IMG/VR virus record: IMGVR_UViG_3300046006_003504
Span: 1 to 46,085 of that record
Source of the DNA: a virus
DNA: 46,085 nucleotides
Direction: 5' to 3' (one strand)
Numbering within the stretch: the stretch's first letter is position 1; every line of letters starts with the position of its first letter. Position numbers and translations under genes: made by a program. Below are positions 17,191-26,219 of the stretch, one piece after another. A model generated the notes under the pieces. That model saw only the letters and a list, made by a program, of their open reading frames with translations, was not told the origin of the DNA and made no database searches.

Positions 17191-17767
17191 CCATGTTAAA
17201 ATTTTAGACAAGATACCCGACGATATTTTTAATGCTGCCTATAATGAAGTATTACAAATTGATTGGAACAATCTATTAATACCCGATAGACGATCCGAAG
17301 CTAGTGTTTTTAAAACCAGCATAACAAATCATCTAAGGGTACATAAAATTAAAAAAGATACCCCGCATACAATAGAAGCATTATCTGCAATAGTTGAGTG
17401 CATCGATACTCCTGCAAGACTATTATACCCTAAGGTTGATCGTCTGGTTGATTGGGTATTCAATAATGTCAAAGGAACAAAGTTAGGAAGAATAATGCTG
17501 GTAAAACTTCTTCCTGGTGGAGCTATAGGAGAACACATAGACCCGGGACCTTACTTTCAGGCACATTATAGATTTCATGTTCCGTTTATAACACACGCTG
17601 ATATGGTATTCCTCGGCCCTGGGAAATTAAATCCAACACATATGCCAGCAGGATTCTTATCACAGTTGGCAAATAGACAATTGCATTCTGCAGAAAATAA
17701 GTCAAATGTTGATCGCATACATTTAATTGTAGACATAGATTCTGATAACCCTATCTATAACATATGA
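17183..17767 (+). CDS. aspartyl/asparaginyl beta-hydroxylase-like oxygenase
   Basis: H118-I-D120 in GEHIDPG, RFHVPF (R130, H132), THMPAG with H153, H168 in LHSAEN and R178 in DRIHLIVD follow the AspH motif order closely. The 194-aa protein is one of the better-conserved copies in the window. It is coupled to the TauD-like gene by an ATGA overlap. Confidence 0.78.
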   Translation: MVNHVKILDKIPDDIFNAAYNEVLQIDWNNLLIPDRRSEASVFKTSITNHLRVHKIKKDTPHTIEALSAIVECIDTPARLLYPKVDRLVDWVFNNVKGTKLGRIMLVKLLPGGAIGEHIDPGPYFQAHYRFHVPFITHADMVFLGPGKLNPTHMPAGFLSQLANRQLHSAENKSNVDRIHLIVDIDSDNPIYNI

Positions 17768-18603
17768 AAATAACAAACATTAATCCGGGATGGGGAACAA
17801 TAATTGAGTGTAGTAAAGATCAGATATTGGCACATGATCCTACATTTTTTAAAGAATTGGGATACAATCGGGACTTAGTTATTCTAAGAGGACTAGGGAA
17901 ACTTACGCTAGAAGAGCATTACAAAATTCTTTCTTATTTTGCACAGCCTTGGAATGCTGAAGACTATTTGCATAGTAACGAAGTAGTTATTAATTTTGAC
18001 TACAATAATGCTCCAGTTTGTATATCTAGGTTTAGTAATAAAAATAGCAGGCTAGGATCTGTTAAAATGCCGTGGCATGTTGACATAGGTAATTACGGCG
18101 ATAAATCTTTTCCATGGCGTGCATTATATAATTTAAAGAATCCTAATCCTGAAGGAGGAATTACTTCGTGGCTAAATCTTCGATTGGATTTAATCAATCC
18201 TCTACCTGATAAATTAGAGTATTATAAAAACATTGAAGTGGTAAATCAAAGTTGGCATACTGGAGATGCTGCGTTTCTAACTAGAAATCCATATATTAAA
18301 ACGCATCCAATAACTGGAAAAGATTCTTTAAGATCGAACTATTTTGTTGCTCCAGGATGGAGCCCTCATGCTTGGATTAAAGAAACATATTTACAAGGAC
18401 AGCTTGTAGATAATTTAACAGTATTAGGTGCAATCCATAGCGAATTGTCAGCTAGGCCAGAGTTGGTATATAATCATCAATGGGAATTAAATGACATTAT
18501 TATCTATGATAACTGGAATTTGATGCACAAACGAACGCAGTTAGACATAAGTGATGATCAAGAAAGACTTTTTTGGAGGACTAACTTATATCATAATAAA
18601 TAA
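17764..18603 (+). CDS. TauD/TfdA-family 2OG dioxygenase
   Basis: H105-V-D107 in PWHVDIG, KTHPITG, H255 in MHKRT and R272 in LFWRTN are the iron and 2-oxoglutarate ligands. At 279 aa it matches the 15740 product in length and in several blocks (LKNPNPE, HPITG, IYDN), so the two are probable paralogues. Together with its AspH-like partner it mirrors the leftward TauD/AspH couple. Confidence 0.82.
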   Translation: MKITNINPGWGTIIECSKDQILAHDPTFFKELGYNRDLVILRGLGKLTLEEHYKILSYFAQPWNAEDYLHSNEVVINFDYNNAPVCISRFSNKNSRLGSVKMPWHVDIGNYGDKSFPWRALYNLKNPNPEGGITSWLNLRLDLINPLPDKLEYYKNIEVVNQSWHTGDAAFLTRNPYIKTHPITGKDSLRSNYFVAPGWSPHAWIKETYLQGQLVDNLTVLGAIHSELSARPELVYNHQWELNDIIIYDNWNLMHKRTQLDISDDQERLFWRTNLYHNK

Positions 18604-18621
18604 CATAGGGGGAGACTTCAA

Positions 18622-18930
18622 ATGCTTAAAAAGATTTATAATATATTTAGACCAGATGCAAGTGCAGAATTTTGGCACCTTATACCTGAAAATAGGGAAT
18701 GGGCAGAATCTGTCGAAAAAGAAATGATCGAAAAAGGATTAATGATTTCTTGTGAAAACACAATATCCGATGATGGTCTATTGTTTACCAGAACAACATT
18801 ATTTCAAAATTTAGATGGCTTCCATCGGATGAAAGAAGCACTTAAACATCTTTCTTACGATCAAGATAGGATTGACTACAATACTGCTAATTCTCATATT
18901 TTCTTTTCATCTGACGAAGAGATAGAATGA
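18622..18930 (+). CDS. hypothetical 102-aa protein
   Basis: Family unknown. It is acidic overall with an amphipathic N terminus and FTRTTLFQNLDGFHRMKEAL in the middle, suggesting a small alpha/beta fold. A strong AGGGGGAGA ribosome site precedes the ATG. It overlaps the next GNAT-like gene by 4 nt and is part of the same rightward operon. Confidence 0.6.
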   Translation: MLKKIYNIFRPDASAEFWHLIPENREWAESVEKEMIEKGLMISCENTISDDGLLFTRTTLFQNLDGFHRMKEALKHLSYDQDRIDYNTANSHIFFSSDEEIE

Positions 18931-19562
18931 ACAATCTAGGTTATCTGATCAAGCAAATCGAAACCTTAGAAGAGTATGCAGCAGTAGAAAAATTATGGAA
19001 TTCAAAAAATAAATTAATGCGTGAGGAAGGGGCGTCTCTTGTTAAGCACCTTCCGTTGTTTAAAGTAGTAGGAGCCTATTTAAACGATGAATTAGTTGCT
19101 ACTTTGAAATACCATTATTGGAATAATTTTCCGTATTACTCAATAGGCGCATTATATACAAAGAGTGGTTTAGTAAATTTATATGATTTTTCTAACCCAA
19201 ACAATCCCATTCCTTATATTACAGATTTCATTTTAGATAAACTTGAATCTGAAGGATACTACACTTGGTATTATGTTAGAACGCTAGGAAAAGCATATGC
19301 CCGTATTCAACAAAACAATCACGATTTATTATCCTGTACAAAATTAGGACATAGGTATAGGCGAGACATTGAAGAAGTTATTCTTCCAAACGAAATTTCA
19401 AAATTTAAAATACATAACAATCTTATTTTAAATAAGCAGTGGGCGAGACCTATGGTTGTTGTTAGATGCTCACTAGACAATCAATATAGGCCCAATGGCG
19501 ATATATTCAACAACGAATTTAATTTTTTAAAAAATGTTAAAGAAATTACAACGACACACTGA
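18927..19562 (+). CDS. GNAT-like acyltransferase
   Basis: The 211-aa protein shares the layout of the 10021 product: an N-terminal EEYAAVEKLW helix, a VVGAYLNDELVATLKYHYW strand pair and a C-terminal LGHRYRR segment. The acyl-donor loop is poorly conserved, so the fold assignment is tentative. It lies between a small unknown gene and a methyltransferase, with overlaps on both sides. Confidence 0.5.
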   Translation: MNNLGYLIKQIETLEEYAAVEKLWNSKNKLMREEGASLVKHLPLFKVVGAYLNDELVATLKYHYWNNFPYYSIGALYTKSGLVNLYDFSNPNNPIPYITDFILDKLESEGYYTWYYVRTLGKAYARIQQNNHDLLSCTKLGHRYRRDIEEVILPNEISKFKIHNNLILNKQWARPMVVVRCSLDNQYRPNGDIFNNEFNFLKNVKEITTTH

Positions 19563-20286
19563 ATTTGGAAACCAAAAATACAGAGATTATATTCAACCAG
19601 CTAATCAAGATGTATTTGAAATATTCAATGATCGATTATCGATCATTGATCCAGAATGGTATACTAAAGAAATATTAGACTTCGGTTGTAATGTAGGACA
19701 TTTGTTAACCACATCAGCGGGTAAAATTGCCCCTAAGAAATATACAGGTGTTGATATACATAAAAAATCTTTAGAAATTGCAGAAAAATTAAATCCTGAT
19801 GCATCGTGGATACACTATAATGGATATAACTCAACATTTAATCCGGGTGGAAATATTGATGAGTTTTTTACTGTTGAAACAAAACCTGAAATTATTATTG
19901 CATACGGGGTATTCACACATTGTGATTTTAAGGAAACTAATAGATTAATAGCTAACCTAAAGTCTATGTTATCAGATAACGGTATTATTGTGTTTTCAAT
20001 CTGGGAAGATGTGCATGTCGGTGGGTATTTGCATTTCTTAAAAAACTGCTTTGACTTAAAATTACATGCTAACCCAGCGTTTATAAATGCAAAATTTGAT
20101 AAATCAATGTATCTTATAAATCGTGAATCTGCAATTTTTGATAAAGAAGAAACAGGATATACTGATCTTAATTGGTTAGAAGCATTTTATAATAAAGAAT
20201 ACATACTAAAATCAATTCCTAATACAGAGTTTTTAAATGGCACATATTCCCACCACTCTATTTTCTTAACAAAAAATGAAAAATAA
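19534..20286 (+). CDS. class I SAM-dependent methyltransferase
   Basis: LDFGCNVGH at 48-56 is motif I, YTGVDIHKKSLEIA is the acidic strand-2 motif, and AYGVFTHCDF corresponds to motif post-I. The 250-aa protein resembles the 40973 product (shared TGVDxxxxS, xIHYNxYN and YxVFTH blocks), so the two are likely paralogues. It overlaps the GNAT-like gene by 29 nt and the first desaturase of the tandem by 11 nt. Confidence 0.82.
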   Translation: MLKKLQRHTEFGNQKYRDYIQPANQDVFEIFNDRLSIIDPEWYTKEILDFGCNVGHLLTTSAGKIAPKKYTGVDIHKKSLEIAEKLNPDASWIHYNGYNSTFNPGGNIDEFFTVETKPEIIIAYGVFTHCDFKETNRLIANLKSMLSDNGIIVFSIWEDVHVGGYLHFLKNCFDLKLHANPAFINAKFDKSMYLINRESAIFDKEETGYTDLNWLEAFYNKEYILKSIPNTEFLNGTYSHHSIFLTKNEK

Positions 20287-21016
20287 TTTTAATAAATTAT
20301 GGGAATTAACTTCTAAAAAATTTCTTGCATTAACTATACTGTCGCATGTTAGTTTAATGTATGTGCTAATATTGCTTCCTGTCTTACATTTACTATGTGT
20401 GATTACTATTGCAATTTTAATACTGCTATTTGCCAGTGTGCCAGTGTATCACAGATTCCTAAGTCACAGGAGCTGGAATTGTCCTCGGTGGTACGAAATT
20501 TTTGCATCAATATTTGGAGTCTTTAGTTTTACTGGATCCACTATATCTAGAACAGTTACGCATAGGCAACATCATGCATTTGCTGATACTGATAAAGATC
20601 CACATAGTCCTTTATTTTCTCCTTGGTATAAAATATACTTTCCATTTTTTAATCAAAAGAGAATCAATAGTAACCTGGCCAAGGACTTAATATTGGACCC
20701 GCTACATCGAACTATTCATAAATTTTATCTATTAATTATTTTAACAGGGTATACAGTAGTGTGGATGTTATTTGATTTCAATTGGGCAATAACTTTAACC
20801 ATTGCACCAGGATCATTATGCTGGGCAAATGTGTGTATCCTTAATATTTTTGGACACCGAACAACAGGTGGCACAAATAGTAGCATCCTATCTTTTATAA
20901 CACTGGGTGAGGGCAATCATAAATATCATCATGCCAGTCCGACACAATCTAATACTGGGAACGATAGATTTGATATAGCATATCTACTAATAAAATTAAT
21001 TAAGAAAACCAAGTGA
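20276..21016 (+). CDS. membrane fatty acid desaturase (tandem copy 1)
   Basis: Histidine boxes HRFLSH (59-64), HRQHH (96-100) and HKYHH (215-219) are all present. Hydrophobic segments at about 16-58 and 150-185 fit the desaturase topology. At 246 aa it lacks any cytochrome b5 or electron-transfer domain, so host redox partners would be required. Its TGA stop overlaps the GTG start of copy 2. Confidence 0.88.
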   Translation: MKNNFNKLWELTSKKFLALTILSHVSLMYVLILLPVLHLLCVITIAILILLFASVPVYHRFLSHRSWNCPRWYEIFASIFGVFSFTGSTISRTVTHRQHHAFADTDKDPHSPLFSPWYKIYFPFFNQKRINSNLAKDLILDPLHRTIHKFYLLIILTGYTVVWMLFDFNWAITLTIAPGSLCWANVCILNIFGHRTTGGTNSSILSFITLGEGNHKYHHASPTQSNTGNDRFDIAYLLIKLIKKTK

Positions 21017-21753
21017 GTCCTTACAAACAAACATTATATGTAGTATGGGGGAACCAAATACTTTTTGTATTAGGAGTAATACTACTACAGGCTTGGTGGA
21101 CTATTCCATTAGCTATACTTGGGATGTATACGTTTGCTATCTTAAGTGAGATATCAATACATAGATATTATACTCATAAAAGTTATACAACATCATCTTT
21201 TAAAGAAAAGTTGCTTCGTGTCTTTGCAATACTAGCAGGGCAGGGCGCAACAATATCTTGGGTTACAGTGCATCGAACACATCATGCTTTTGAAGATACT
21301 GAAAAAGACCCACATAGTCCAATGTTTCATCCTCGGTGGAAAATATTACTAGGACTGTATCCACAGGACTATAAAAAGACATTGGTAATAGATTTAATGA
21401 GAGGCCCTAGTTGGAAATATTTTGTATTTGAAAATAATTACTACTGGTTGATGTGGACTGCAATTTGGAGTGGGACATTTTTAATACACCCTGTGTTGTT
21501 CTATTTCATAGTATCTGGGTCTGCAATGTGGTATTTGGCAACTAGTCTAGTTAATATTGCATCGCACGGAAATATGTTAGGGGAAAGAAAATTTACTGAT
21601 ACAGTTGCAACTAATAGTCCGCTATTAAATTTAATTACAGCAATAGGAAATCATAACAATCATCACAAATATCCTAACAGTTTTACCTATTCAATTAATG
21701 GAGAAATAGATGTCTGCGGCTATGTCATTAAAAGATTCTTTTCAAAAAAATAG
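21013..21753 (+). CDS. membrane fatty acid desaturase (tandem copy 2)
   Basis: HRYYTH (50-55), HRTHH (87-91) and HNNHH (214-218) are intact. It starts with GTG at 21013, overlapping the preceding stop as GTGA. It shares EDTEKDPHSP with copy 1's ADTDKDPHSP but differs widely elsewhere, so these are not recent duplicates. It overlaps copy 3 by 44 nt. Confidence 0.88.
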   Translation: MSPYKQTLYVVWGNQILFVLGVILLQAWWTIPLAILGMYTFAILSEISIHRYYTHKSYTTSSFKEKLLRVFAILAGQGATISWVTVHRTHHAFEDTEKDPHSPMFHPRWKILLGLYPQDYKKTLVIDLMRGPSWKYFVFENNYYWLMWTAIWSGTFLIHPVLFYFIVSGSAMWYLATSLVNIASHGNMLGERKFTDTVATNSPLLNLITAIGNHNNHHKYPNSFTYSINGEIDVCGYVIKRFFSKK

Positions 21754-22537
21754 TCCAATTATTAAGTATAGTATACTATGGCTAATCGGTATGTTTGGTT
21801 TTGTAGGATCGATATGTTATACTATATATTCTCAGGAATTTACATATTGGGCAATTTCATATTTGTATTTTAGAGTTCTGTGGTTTTTTACAAATGGAAT
21901 TGCACTGCATAGGTATTTTGCACATAAAGCATTTAAGACAGGACCTGTTCGACATAAATTTTTAGCGTGGATTACAGTCCTTGGAGGAGTAGGTAGTCCG
22001 TTTACTTGGGCTATACATCATAGACACCACCATCTTCATTCAGACATGCCTAACGATTTACACAGCCCAAAAGACAGCATAATAAAATCAATGCTAGGAA
22101 CCTGGGCAATTGAACCAATGTCTTGGTGGGCAGGCAAAGGAGTAAACACTATTCCCAAAGATTTGTATAGAGACAAAACAGTAATGTTTATTAATACTCA
22201 CTATTATAAAATTTGGACATTTATATTCTTTTCATCTCTCCTAATTGCAGGATGGCAGTTTTGTTTATTTTTTATAATGGCGCCCATTGGTTGGAATTTA
22301 TTTCACGGTGCAATAACAAATTGTCTCAACCATATGACTATCCCCGGGTCTTATAGAAATTACTCAACTAACGATCAGAGTCAAAACCACAAATGGATCA
22401 ACATTTATCTATTAGGTGAGGGTTTACATAACAATCATCATGCACATCCTGGAAATTACAATCAGGCACATGCACCTGGAGAGTTTGATTTCGGTGCATG
22501 GGTAATTAAGAAATTCTTTGCAATAAATGAAACCTGA
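21710..22537 (+). CDS. membrane fatty acid desaturase (tandem copy 3)
   Basis: HRYFAH (67-72), HHRHH (103-107) and HNNHH (240-244) are intact. ATG 21710 is preceded by GGAG at good spacing; an internal ATG at 21722 is possible. At 275 aa it is the longest copy. Its LHSPKDS and QAHAPGEFDFG segments set it apart from copies 1 and 2, so it may act at another acyl position. Confidence 0.88.
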   Translation: MSAAMSLKDSFQKNSPIIKYSILWLIGMFGFVGSICYTIYSQEFTYWAISYLYFRVLWFFTNGIALHRYFAHKAFKTGPVRHKFLAWITVLGGVGSPFTWAIHHRHHHLHSDMPNDLHSPKDSIIKSMLGTWAIEPMSWWAGKGVNTIPKDLYRDKTVMFINTHYYKIWTFIFFSSLLIAGWQFCLFFIMAPIGWNLFHGAITNCLNHMTIPGSYRNYSTNDQSQNHKWINIYLLGEGLHNNHHAHPGNYNQAHAPGEFDFGAWVIKKFFAINET

Positions 22538-24053
22538 TCTTATATTATTAACAAATACCAGGGGCAGCGTATGGCAACGATCTATAGGTGCATATCAAGT
22601 TGCACATCATTGTCGGCAACACGGTTTCACTGTTCAGGTAATCGATTTTACTGATTTTTTCTCCGAGGAGGAATTAATTGATGTTGTATCAAATTTATCA
22701 TCTAATAATCTATTAGCTGTAGGACTATCGACAACGTTTTATTCTAAACAGGATGACACAAATCCGCTGTTAGCTAAAAATGCAGGCTCTAATTTAAGAG
22801 GTAGTGCAGACATCGATGGAAAAATTTCAAATTTATTTAAACATGTTAAACAACATTTCCCCACGGTGAAAATTATTGCAGGCGGTGCAAATAGTTGGCA
22901 ACTTGAAAATAATAAATTATTTGATGCGGTATTCCACGGATATGCAGAAGAGTCAGTAGCCTCCTATCTTAAAAGTATTCAAACTAAACAAAGAACTAGA
23001 ATACATCTTAAAAAGAACGGTATTGATATAATTAATGGAGACCTTGAAACTTTTGATATTGAATTGCTAGAACATCGCTGGTTGCCAGAAGATATTGTTC
23101 TTCATAACGAAACTTTACCTATTGAAATCGGCCGAGGGTGTATTTTTAAATGCAAATTTTGTAGCTATCCATTAAACGGAAAACAAAAGTTAGACTACAT
23201 TAGAGACTATAGCAAGATAGTAGAAGAAATGGAATATAACTACGCTATGTTCGGTACAACTAACTATTTCTTTACCGATGATACTTTTAATGATTCTACA
23301 GAAAAGATTGAATCTTTGCATAAAGTATTCACTTCATTATCTTTTAAAATTAATTTTGTATGTTATCTTCGAGCAGACCTGATGTATAGGTTTCCGAAAC
23401 AAATTCAATTATTAAAAGAAATGGGATTAAGTTCAGTTGTGCTAGGAATAGAATCTCTACATCAAGGTGCTGCTAAGTCTGTTGGTAAAGGTATGAATGT
23501 TGAAAAAATGAAACAGTTCTTGTTAGACCTGTATTATAAACACTGGGAAGAAAAAGTATCAATTACCTGTTCGATGATTATAGGGTTACCAGGAGAAGAT
23601 GAGGAACATGTTCGATCTGCATTTAATTGGTTTAGAACTGAAGGTAAAGATTTGTGTGATAGCTGGTGGCCACTTACTATTAGTACAGAAGGGCACTATT
23701 TGTCACAGTTTGATAAAGAACATAAGAAGTTTCAATATGATCTATCCCAAGGTGAACCTTGGGTGAGCCCTATTATGAAATACAGCGATGCATATCGATT
23801 ATCCCAAGAGTTCAATTCAATAGGAATGAATCACGATAATCATCCCGGTTCGTGGATGATTATGGCTCTACGCAGTTACGGTTATTCTCAGGAAGAATTA
23901 ATGAACTGGCAAGTTAAAGATATGCCATGGAAGGCACTTTTGAAAAAAAGAATAAGAATGTTTCAAGAGTATAAAACATCTTTAAATTCATTTTTAATCC
24001 AATCTGCAAATGCAGAATGTGATCGAGGTCCCCCGTGTATATCTCTTGCTTGA
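22527..24053 (+). CDS. B12-binding-domain-like radical SAM enzyme
   Basis: The 508-aa protein has an N-terminal alpha/beta domain (about 1-150) of the kind that binds cobalamin in this class, though the classical DxHxxG is not evident. CIFKCKFC at 205-212 is the radical SAM cluster motif, followed by FTDDTF and SVVLGIESL. Relatives methylate, oxidise or rearrange small molecules and lipids. It is last in the rightward operon and overlaps the convergent SGNH gene by 91 nt. Confidence 0.82.
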   Translation: MKPDLILLTNTRGSVWQRSIGAYQVAHHCRQHGFTVQVIDFTDFFSEEELIDVVSNLSSNNLLAVGLSTTFYSKQDDTNPLLAKNAGSNLRGSADIDGKISNLFKHVKQHFPTVKIIAGGANSWQLENNKLFDAVFHGYAEESVASYLKSIQTKQRTRIHLKKNGIDIINGDLETFDIELLEHRWLPEDIVLHNETLPIEIGRGCIFKCKFCSYPLNGKQKLDYIRDYSKIVEEMEYNYAMFGTTNYFFTDDTFNDSTEKIESLHKVFTSLSFKINFVCYLRADLMYRFPKQIQLLKEMGLSSVVLGIESLHQGAAKSVGKGMNVEKMKQFLLDLYYKHWEEKVSITCSMIIGLPGEDEEHVRSAFNWFRTEGKDLCDSWWPLTISTEGHYLSQFDKEHKKFQYDLSQGEPWVSPIMKYSDAYRLSQEFNSIGMNHDNHPGSWMIMALRSYGYSQEELMNWQVKDMPWKALLKKRIRMFQEYKTSLNSFLIQSANAECDRGPPCISLA

Positions 24054-24727
24054 TCTAACTCTTTCCATCTATAAGTTTTACATACAGGATTTTCAATAGG
24101 TCTAAAATCAAAATCTAAACCAAATTCTATAATAGGTATATTGTTTAAATGAACAATATCTAACATCAATTCTCTAAATTGATTTCCTAGGGATTGCCAA
24201 TACTCTAATTCCTTCCCCGCTAGTAGTAAATCAATTCCTTTAGGATTGTTGAACCATACTCCTACCCTGTCTAAATCTTTCCAAAGAAAGAATCTATCAT
24301 TTTCTGTGCGCTGACATACAATTAGTTTAGGCTTTTTATTTGGAAACGCTCTAAGCCAGGCAGCAATATTGGCGGAAATTAAATCATTGCCGGATCCACC
24401 AATTCCCATATTATATATAGGACAAGTAAACGGTAAATGATTCCAGTATACCAATTCAATAGGTAATCCTACTCCCTGGGTATGACTACACCCGGCTATC
24501 AATATATAATTATTATCTTCTAATTCATCGAGATTTAGTTGTGTTCGATGCCCTAGTTTATTAAAAGTGTATGATATATCAGAATGCTGCCATGGCCAAT
24601 TTTTTCCTAGCTTAGTTGTTTGCTGATTAAAATTATTTAAATCGTCTGTTCCAAACCATAACTGTGTAGTGTTTACGCAGTCGAACCCTATAATTCCATT
24701 TTGTTTAATTAAAGACACACTGCTCAT
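23963..24727 (-). CDS. SGNH/GDSL-like hydrolase
   Basis: GCSHT at 79-83 supplies the nucleophile Ser81, GGSGND the oxyanion-hole Gly/Asn block, and DIHGGPRSH near the C terminus the Asp-His pair. The 254-aa enzyme would add or remove acyl groups, for instance on a glycan. Two relatives lie at 42580 and 44479. The last 91 nt are antisense to the end of the radical SAM gene; the catalytic DxxH block lies at the edge of this overlap, so the overlap appears genuine. Confidence 0.75.
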   Translation of the reverse strand: MSSVSLIKQNGIIGFDCVNTTQLWFGTDDLNNFNQQTTKLGKNWPWQHSDISYTFNKLGHRTQLNLDELEDNNYILIAGCSHTQGVGLPIELVYWNHLPFTCPIYNMGIGGSGNDLISANIAAWLRAFPNKKPKLIVCQRTENDRFFLWKDLDRVGVWFNNPKGIDLLLAGKELEYWQSLGNQFRELMLDIVHLNNIPIIEFGLDFDFRPIENPVCKTYRWKELDQARDIHGGPRSHSAFADWIKNEFKDVLYS

Positions 24728-25332
24728 AACGTTTTATATATGTTCGCCGCTAGTCCAATAGAGGTTAGATACTCAGATAATCTTGAGATTAGATGTGCAG
24801 ATAATTTCTGTTGTAAATCTTTATATGAAACTTTTTTAAAATATACAACAACTGATTTCCTAACCTTTGATCCGTTTACGCTTCTGACTCTATGGGGGAC
24901 CTGGGGGTTTACAATTGCCGGAAATGTGTTACAAGTAAATTTAGGTAATATATTATCTGGATTATACCATATGGTATAATCAATGATTGAGCGATTGCTA
25001 TGCACTGGATTTAACCCGTCCTTATCCCAAAAGTCCAACACACTATCTCCTTCTATTAACCAATTAATACCATGCGTTCTTGCACTTGACCGAAAGAAAA
25101 AGTTACCGTCTGTGTGTGGAGGGTTCTCTTGTGCAGTAGTAAGATCCCATTGCCAGATAACTACATTTTCTATTTCCAGTCCTGCAGTTTCTAACAATTC
25201 TATAACTGAAAGTTTTAATATTTCTTTAGAAAAGACGGAAAATTCATCACTACCAATCTTTTCGAAAATCTGAGGATCGGCTAATGGATTCTTATCTATT
25301 TTAATAGGTGTATAACAGTTTGAAGATTTCAT
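24724..25332 (-). CDS. AspH-like 2OG-Fe(II) oxygenase
   Basis: PPHTDGN gives H73 and D75, VPHRVRS gives H147 and RKSVVVYF gives R158. The 202-aa protein has an N-terminal part unlike the other copies. It is in a leftward three-gene operon (26018 to 23963) with ATGA overlaps on both sides. Confidence 0.7.
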   Translation of the reverse strand: MKSSNCYTPIKIDKNPLADPQIFEKIGSDEFSVFSKEILKLSVIELLETAGLEIENVVIWQWDLTTAQENPPHTDGNFFFRSSARTHGINWLIEGDSVLDFWDKDGLNPVHSNRSIIDYTIWYNPDNILPKFTCNTFPAIVNPQVPHRVRSVNGSKVRKSVVVYFKKVSYKDLQQKLSAHLISRLSEYLTSIGLAANIYKTL

Positions 25333-26018
25333 ATTTCAAAAACATGATCAAAAAAATTATGATCGGTATTCCAGGTATTTATTGCCTCACTAGGATTTTG
25401 CAGGTTGTTTTTCAAAGTAGGTTTTACGTTTTTAAACAACACGTCTATTGTATTTTTTGTTAAAATTAATTCCAACCAATCTTTTCTAATTATATCAAAT
25501 ATAATATGTGCCCGAATCCCTGTGCCTAAGTTCAAAGACCTATGTTGCTTTATGTTATTAAACTCGTATATCCCGTATTTTTCTAAATGGTATCTAGCAT
25601 TCTCTATGTCTAAAAATGCATTAATGTTTGTAGTTATAGGTATGTGAATTCTACGACTAAATCTGTGGAAGACTTTAGGATCAATATGCCATCCTTGTTC
25701 TACCCCACCCGGGCATACGCTTAACTCACTTTTAAGAATTTTATAATTAGGAAACAAGTGCATACAACAATCTATAATATTGTATGACTCTTTCTCTATT
25801 AAATTGTCATCGGTGTCATACTCTTTTGACGCAACGCCTTGTATTTCTCCATAATATCGTTTTTGATATAATACGGGAGATTCGGCTAACGCACGATCTC
25901 GAACCAGTTGTTTTTTGTTCCAATTATGGGATACAATTAGATTTTCAAAATATATCAAAAAATCTAGCATATCATTTGGCAATGTATCTATTTTTAGTAT
26001 GTTTGTATCTACCCACAT
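25329..26018 (-). CDS. aspartyl/asparaginyl beta-hydroxylase-like oxygenase
   Basis: H111-I-D113 in GWHIDPK, RRIHIPI (R123, H125), H144 in RYHLEKY, H159 and R169 in IRAHIIFD follow the AspH order. At 229 aa it has an N-terminal extension of about 90 residues. It is first in its operon, with a late box 4 nt before the ATG. Confidence 0.75.
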   Translation of the reverse strand: MWVDTNILKIDTLPNDMLDFLIYFENLIVSHNWNKKQLVRDRALAESPVLYQKRYYGEIQGVASKEYDTDDNLIEKESYNIIDCCMHLFPNYKILKSELSVCPGGVEQGWHIDPKVFHRFSRRIHIPITTNINAFLDIENARYHLEKYGIYEFNNIKQHRSLNLGTGIRAHIIFDIIRKDWLELILTKNTIDVLFKNVKPTLKNNLQNPSEAINTWNTDHNFFDHVFEI

Positions 26019-26022
26019 ACTA

Positions 26023-26028
26023 TATTTA
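26023..26028 (-). promoter_or_regulatory. late-type TAAATA box, 4 nt before ATG 26018
   Basis: It drives the oxygenase/SGNH operon leftward. The box lies between that gene and the stop of the small 59-aa gene. Confidence 0.6.
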
Positions 26029-26039
26029 GTGAATGATAA

Positions 26040-26219
26040 CTACTGATTTATTAGTCGTTCAATCTCATTAGCAGCTTCTTCCAGCAAGTCTGCAATACGG
26101 TCAGGCTTACCTTCTTCTACACTTTTACGTGAAGAAATCTGTCTGCGAATCTCTGCTCGTTTGCGTAGACGGAATACAAGACTTTGTTCTGCTACAGGCA
26201 AGTGACTTTCATCATTCAT
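26040..26219 (-). CDS. 59-aa helical protein
   Basis: This short charged protein, rich in Arg and Glu, has a predicted helix through RLRKRAEIRRQI and an acidic C-terminal helix (LLEEAANEIERL). It is the last of a run of small leftward genes that all overlap as ATGA, which supports its reality. The function is unknown; it may bind nucleic acid or another protein. Confidence 0.6.
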   Translation of the reverse strand: MNDESHLPVAEQSLVFRLRKRAEIRRQISSRKSVEEGKPDRIADLLEEAANEIERLINQ

